NCBI GenBank assembly: GCA_914767715.1
Contig: OU612072.1
Location: forward strand, 24,180,001 to 24,244,000
DNA from: Membranipora membranacea
Taxonomy: Eukaryota; Bryozoa; Gymnolaemata; Cheilostomatida; Membraniporidae
DNA length: 64,000 nucleotides
Direction: 5' to 3'
In this document: in pieces, positions 58,590-64,000 of the stretch
Numbering within the stretch: the first letter of the stretch is position 1
How the letters are laid out: every line of letters begins with the position of its first letter
The notes under the pieces: generated by a model
What the model saw: the letters and a program-made list of their open reading frames with translations, nothing else
What the model was told of the DNA's origin: nothing
Databases searched by the model: none
Translations under genes and position numbers: made by a program

Positions 58590-59745
58590 TAATTATAGAA
58601 GATTTAAGTCAGCGTTACCCAACAGCATCAGAGATTAACCTCCTTGATTCCTACACATCTCTATATCACAGTTGTTATTTGCTGATTGAACTGCAATCCA
58701 ATGAGACACACCAGCCAAATGCTGAATATAGAATTCTGTGTAGCTCAAAACTAATGAAATGAGGCTGCAATCTCAGCATTGTCACCTAATGAGCAAATAA
58801 TTTGCACAAACTGATCGTCAAAAGTAGGGTATGAAATAAATTATCTACCGCATCAGGTGATGTAGTTACCGTCTTACTAGTGCACACTGTACACATCATA
58901 AGCTGGTGCGTAGATTTCATGCCCTGAATTTGAAGATCAGTTTGTGCAAATTATTTGTCCATTAGTGACAATTATGACATTTGAGTTCAATGACAATTAA
59001 TTATCTTGGATCTATGCAGAATTCAATGAGCACAAATTATCATGAGTGGCAGCAGTAGTTTAACACTCAATAAGACATGGTAATAACATTAATAAAATTG
59101 GGCATCATCCTATACCAAGTAAATCTCGCTTAAAAAATTTGCTTATGAATTAACATATAAGTGGACCGTTGTAATTTATTTTGGTCTGAAAAGTAACTCT
59201 TTACTATTTTCTTATCAATCATCTTTTGCCTCGATTTAGTGGACACCAAAAAAGTTGACCCTCATAATTATTTCTAGATTACGCTTTCAGTGATGGCAGC
59301 ATCAGAAAATATTATTTATTGTTTATGATTTACGACAGCGCTACCCCAAAGCATCAAAAGGAATCATCTGCCCTGGTTTTGACTCCTGCACACCAATATA
59401 TGGTATATATCAGAGTCTCGTTCTGAATGTCCCATTCCAGTTGTCTGTTGATTGTTGTTTGTTTTGATTTTGAGCCATTATATGGAAACACAAGCCTGAC
59501 TTGCCTTAAAATATTTTGAATGAGAACATCTACTGAATTTCAATTTAACAAAATATGATGCCTTTATATTCTAATGTCTTCCTGCCCTAGAACAGCGGCT
59601 GTGTACAACATTCTCACGGGAATATAGAAGTCAATATCTATCAGTTGTGTAATTATTTTGTTCTGATTGTATTGGTTACAACTTGTCAGGATTTGAGGCA
59701 TCTCTACCCAAACATCAATGATAAACCTGCATATTGTAGTGGAAT
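58590..59745 (+). repeat. Three diverged copies of one segment (possible decayed LRR exons)
   Basis: GATTTAAGTCAGCGTTACCC (58598), GATTTACGACAGCGCTACCC (59328) and GATTTGAGGCATCTCTACCC (59690) are each followed by AA/CAAA...CATCA and similar downstream text. The first follows TTATAG and in the LRR phase would read FKSALPNSIRD before a stop. They look like tandemly duplicated, decayed exon-bearing units downstream of the LRR exons. Confidence 0.4.
58778..58973. mobile_element. 196-bp foldback element
   Basis: ATTGTCACCTAATGAGCAAA then TAATTTGCACAAACTGATC faces GATCAGTTTGTGCAAATTAT then TTGTCCATTAGTGACAAT. It is nested between the first two copies of the 58590 segment. Confidence 0.8.
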
Positions 59746-60256
59746 GCTGTTATGTCTGTTATTTGCACAGTAAAATTTGTTTTGTCTTTCGGTTGACACA
59801 CAAGCCTGACTAGGCTTGACAGGCATTTAAGCTGGATTTTTATCACTCTAATAAAAACCTCATTGATAGTAATGACAATTCTGGCAACATCCTAGTCAAA
59901 GTAAATTTTGCTGAATGAATTAGCTTTGGAATAAAAAATAAAGTGAAAGTGAATTTTATCATCACAAGAAGTTTAAATCTAATTCTCAATTTTAACTCTT
60001 TCATATAATATATATATATTTTCCATTTTTATTCTGGAGCAGATTAAGTCAGGGACTTTTATCCAGAAACAAATGAACATACACAGTAAGAATTTGCGGA
60101 TTAAAAAATATTAGGCAAAAATTAATTAAAAAGCAAGCATAAGAATTATTAAGAGTAACATTTACTAGGAAATCTAAAAAGAAAGTGCAATATTAGTACA
60201 CAAATACTTTTAATCAGTTAGCAAGTCATCAAAGAAAAACATTAAGCAGATACATG

Positions 60257-60502
60257 TCAAATAATAACCAAAAAAAATAAAATATTGGAAAGAAATTTAG
60301 AACAACAATGAAGAAGGTGGCTCTTTATGGCAGTTTTAAATGTAATACCTGTTGAGCATAGCTTAATGTGATGAGGTAATGAATTAAATTGTTTGGCACC
60401 GAAATTGGCGATGGCAAATCTAAATTTTGTCGTCTGTTCTCCATTAGATTTCCATTGAATGCATTCACTGCTACACAAGTATATGTATTTTTTTCTCACC
60501 AT
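60257..60502 (-). pseudogene. LINE reverse-transcriptase C-terminal relic
   Basis: The frame reads GEQTTKFRFAIANFGAKQFN then SLPHHIKLCSTGITFKTAIK and SHLL. The pattern F-x2-A-x3-(W/F)-N-x-LP-x2-I, then FK-x2-(L/I)K-x-HL, is the standard end of many non-LTR ORF2 proteins. No upstream polymerase is present. A short related piece (GAATGTATTCACCGCTACAC) recurs at about 60860. Confidence 0.55.
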
Positions 60503-61247
60503 TATACACGTTTAATTGATTCTAGTAATCTGATATCTTGATATTGTTGTTGAAAATCTGATAATAATTAGGAGTTGCCTGCTTTGTATAAATCGCCAGG
60601 CAATTATAAGTGATTTTTTTTCATTATGGAAATATTTTGAGGGGTTTTAATGCAGATAAAATATATTTGAACTTTTGATTCTGGACACATTCACTTCTCT
60701 GAGTAACTGCTTTATTAGTAAGATGCTAAATGCTGAATAAACAACTTTTTAAATAACTACAAAATGAAACATTTTAAATTTAGTTAAAGTAGTGTGTTAA
60801 CCCATTGTGTTTCCTATCAATCTTTCAGTCTATCTTTCATAAGATTAACTGGTCCCCTTTTGAATGTATTCACCGCTACACAAGTATATATATTTTTAAT
60901 TCCTCAATCAATCCTGTTTGTAATGTTTATATTAAACATTGGTTTATTGGATTAAGTATCACCAAAGCACACCAATGACTGACTCAAAGTCATTACATTC
61001 CGTTTTGCTATAAAATAGCTTTCTTGAGAAAACATTTGGTTTCACAATGAGGCGTTATCAATCCATGCTAGATTACGCCTCAACTAAAATAACAGAGGTA
61101 CGCAAAATCTCTTTTTCAGCTAGTACAGGTATGAAAACAGTAATTAGGTATCAATAACCTTTTTGCAAACAATAGCAATATTTACAATCTCTATTTTGAG
61201 ATTACACAATTTACCAATTAGCGATGGTAATTTATCAATCTACATTT

Positions 61248-61255
61248 TGATTAGG
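61248..61255. repeat. 8-bp target duplication, left copy
   Basis: TGATTAGG, repeated exactly at 62389-62396. Confidence 0.85.
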
Positions 61256-61561
61256 CATACTTGCCAAGTAATCTAAATACAAAATAGGGAGATTCCATTT
61301 CACGGCAATACTGCACCACAACGTGGTGCTTCGAGGGTGCGAAGCACCCGAGTCACCCGCCTGGGGGTTTGGGGGGGGGCGGTGGGAGCCCCCAAGCGGG
61401 GTATGGGGTGAAGCCCCGTCTGCAGAAGCTCTGAGAGCGTTTCCAGCCACTAGGAAGGGCTGAAAAGGTATATTTGACCCCAAATAATTTCATGTTTGTG
61501 CTAGTACTAAAATATCAAACTGAGGTGAAATACACTTTAAACAATTACAATCAATCCATGG

Positions 61562-61653
61562 GCCCCTGGGACTCTTACATACATGCCTTTACATTGTCAA
61601 TGTCCAGTATCAAACACCCCATTGGCAAAGTAGAGGCATGTAAGTCCCAGGGG
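61562..61653. repeat. 92-bp inverted repeat nested in the hAT element
   Basis: CCCCTGGGACTCTTACATAC then ATGCC faces GGCATGTAAGTCCCAGGGG. It is followed by GCCTGTCAAGACAGGC, a piece of the TAGCCTGTC terminus. Confidence 0.65.
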
Positions 61654-61896
61654 TTTCTTGCCTGTCAAGACAGGCTACAAGTGCCCATGCATCATCAAGA
61701 TCTGAAAATGTGCTCGGTCACAGACAGTGAGAATCCAGATAAGGTACTATATTCGTGTTTGACTAACTTTAAATATGTTTCAAAGTGTTTGGTCCGAGAT
61801 TTGTTAAATTGTAGTGGACCTACCTTTGGAATTGTTAGGTTTATATTTTCCTTCACTTAAATTTAACTAGACTAGACAAAGGAGTTGTAGACCTCC

Positions 61897-62060
61897 TTGA
61901 CTAGACTTTCTATAAAACCTCTTCAAACAAATAAATAAAACAAGAGGTAAAAAAAAAAGTGTGTAGAGGTCAACAAGTTACTTTTTAACTACTCTGTTAT
62001 CTGTAAACTTTCTTGAAAACCTCTTTAAACAAATAAATAAGTAAAATTATTACTAAAAAA
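61897..62060. repeat. Tandem pair within the hAT element
   Basis: AAAACCTCTTCAAACAAATA and AAAACCTCTTTAAACAAATA start two units of about 110 bp. Confidence 0.6.
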
Positions 62061-62650
62061 TGTGTGATCTGAAAGGAAATGAAAACTAAATGTATGCACT
62101 TGACTAGCTACTTTATATTTTGACCAATGACAGTCAGTGTTTGAGTTATGAGAGGATGCTATTGGTCATTAACAATAATGAGCTGAATCTTAACAAAACA
62201 GGTAAATTTGTTAGGATTGTTTAATTTGATAAGTCCTTTCAATTTTGTGTGCAAAGACCTTAACAGTAACTAGTCAACAACAACATGTGCTTGGAAAATC
62301 TGGAGGAAATAGTGAGATTTACAAAAAGTGGGAGGTGGGTGTAATAATCTGGAGGGTCACGCCTAAATCGGGAGACTTGGCAAGTATGTGATTAGGTATT
62401 AACAATTCCCCACAATGAGAATTATACCATTTCATAATCAGGATTTCTTGATAGTTTTTTAATGTTGGGCGAAAATCAGATGCCAAAAATCTGAGGATGC
62501 AACAAAATTGTTGTGTCCTCTGATTTTCGCCACAATTAAGATATACAACAGGAGCCCAGCGAGCAAACAATTTCACCAAGTAAGGTTGCCTACAGGCCCT
62601 GGGAGTTGACGAACATTTTCGGCTATGATACACTTCTCATGGAAACATTA

Positions 62651-63182
62651 TTTAAAGACTACGGAAGGACCACAGCAATATATAGTCTGGCAGCTAGTTC
62701 TGCAGTAACTATGCATTATTTTCACTTTTAGAAAATTCAGAACACTTTAGGGTAAAAATTATGTACAGTGTTAGAAATTGTCCTCCCTTCTCATCTAAGA
62801 GCTATGAGGTATTCATGTATCCTAGTGCTTTGCCAACCTAATAACCTACTACTTCAAATTACTTAATCACCATTCTCTTCACATAAATTCAAAATAATTA
62901 TTGTTCCATTGTCAGGAGACATTTTACAACAGTAGATAACTTCATTTATGAATTTATACAGTTCTCTCAGGTAGATACAAGTGATAGTTTATTGGGCTGG
63001 TTCAGCACTAGGCTTCGCAAATACGTCATACCTCATATATGAGAAGGGAGGACAATTTCTAACACTATACGTAATTTTTACCCAGGAGTGCTCTGAATTT
63101 TCTAAGTGTGAAAATATTGCGTAACTACTGCAGAACTAGCTGCCAGACTATGTATTGCTGTGGTCCTTCTGAACTCTTTAAA
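62651..63182. mobile_element. 532-bp foldback element
   Basis: TTTAAAGACTACGGAAGGAC then CACAGCAATA faces TATTGCTGTGGTCCTTCTGA then ACTCTTTAAA. The arms run about 180-190 bp and include AGAAATTGTCCTCCCTTCTC and its complement. The loop is unique AT-rich DNA with no ORF. Confidence 0.8.
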
Positions 63183-63422
63183 GGTGTTTACAATCATTTT
63201 TTCTGATTTCACCCCTTTTTTCGTTTTGCACTTCTAGTGAAAATCTAAATAATACAAGGTGATAACCGATAACTATCACCTTTCTTAATACCTGTTTTTC
63301 TTACATGTCTTCACATCTCACATGACTTCACGCTTCACATGTCAAAAGAGAACCAAATTGAAACAATACTAGGTATTCTTACTCTGCATGATCGCGACTT
63401 AAAAGCAAAATAAAGGAGATTT

Positions 63423-63848
63423 AACCTGCTGAAAGTGGGTTATATTGAAAACCGCTAATGTGAGGATAAAAATGATTTTTGATTCAGAGTCTGCACCATT
63501 GAAAACCCTGGGAGACAGGGTTTCCAAATCATTGGAGGCTTGAATGTTGATAAATCTTAATTTTAGTGACGAAACTCATGAAAGATTCTGCCAAATTGTC
63601 CGCAAAACAGGCGGAAAATGCTATAAATGACTATCCAAATACTAAAATTATTTCCCAAACTATGTCCATAAATGAGTTTTCAATGTTGCAGATTCTGAAC
63701 CAAAAATAATTTTTATCCTATTATAAGTGGTTTTCAAGATAACCCTCTTTACAGTACGTTTTTCCTATGCGGCGTGGGTTAAAAGTACCAAACTGGAGAG
63801 AGGACAACTCCGAATTGAGGCCTAAACCAGAGCTCAGAAAACTGTCTA
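63423..63848. mobile_element. Second copy of the AP2S1-intron-3 MITE, left TIR missing
   Basis: From AACCTGCTGAAAG to the right end AAAACTGTCTA it closely matches 42253-42678, but the first about 85 bp (the left TIR) are absent. Confidence 0.8.
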
Positions 63849-64000
63849 TTATTACACACATGCTAATGTTAAAGGAACCATTGCGTCAGAAATTCCCTGT
63901 ACCAAGGGTTGGGCAGTAGATAGTTATTGCCCATGGCTTTCTATTTAACCCAAATGATGTGTCTGGTTAATGACCCTGTGACGTAGGAGGGTCCTTATAT

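Larger units (their letters stand above)
61256..62388. mobile_element. Non-autonomous hAT-type element, 1133 bp
   Basis: The 14-bp perfect TIRs are CATACTTGCCAAGT and ACTTGGCAAGTATG, flanked by TGATTAGG on both sides; an 8-bp duplication is the hAT hallmark. The interior has a GC-rich block (61315-61440) very unlike its surroundings, a palindrome at 61562-61653, a tandem pair at 61897-62060 and no transposase. It is probably a deletion derivative moved by an autonomous hAT elsewhere. Confidence 0.85.

Overview
The window looks like nuclear DNA of an invertebrate animal. It is AT-rich. Its protein genes are split by GT-AG introns of a few hundred bases to about 2 kb. The recognisable products are metazoan: the clathrin adaptor AP2 sigma subunit, PHAX (snRNA export adaptor), an SLC6 sodium-coupled transporter, a von Willebrand A (VWA) domain exon and a leucine-rich-repeat protein. 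Introns and spacers are packed with small foldback (MITE-like) elements. I cannot name the species; an early-branching animal is only a guess.

Layout. 1-3.5 kb: nothing recognised. 3.5-4.2 kb (-): a two-exon gene for a tiny secreted glycine/tyrosine-rich peptide. 6.6-12.9 kb (-): seven phased exons of an SLC6 transporter covering TM5-TM7 and TM10 to the C-terminus; TM1-4 and TM8-9 were not found. 8.8-9.3 kb: a tRNA-Arg-like relic and a LINE relic. 14.3-14.8 kb (-): 3' end of a non-LTR reverse transcriptase. 18.8-19.1 kb: a short TIR element. 20.2-21.2 kb (-): exons of an unidentified gene. 22.5-22.7 kb (-): a VWA exon. 22753-32127: a complete, young LTR retroelement of 9.4 kb, with 2-kb LTRs and a single gag-like ORF but no pol. 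32.2-40 kb: foldbacks and minisatellites, no gene seen.

40.8-45.7 kb (-) is a four-exon AP2S1 gene that would be exactly 142 codons plus stop, but codon 61 (Arg in human) reads TGA. It is arranged head-to-head with PHAX at 46.6-50.3 kb (+), whose five exons are phased except for a one-base frame break inside exon 1. The two 5' ends are about 0.8 kb apart, so they may share a promoter region. 50.6-57 kb holds foldbacks and one possible terminal exon. 57.1-58.5 kb (+) has the first three exons of a leucine-rich-repeat gene, followed by what look like decayed exon copies. 60-64 kb holds a LINE relic, a hAT-type element with a perfect 8-bp target duplication, a 532-bp foldback and a second copy of the AP2S1-intron MITE.

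The genes do not form a pathway: this is housekeeping and membrane-protein territory shaped by transposons. The most notable points are the gag-only LTR element sitting next to a splice acceptor, the broken reading frames in otherwise perfect housekeeping genes, and the foldback families sharing a GAGTTG-type core, one of which has grown a minisatellite.
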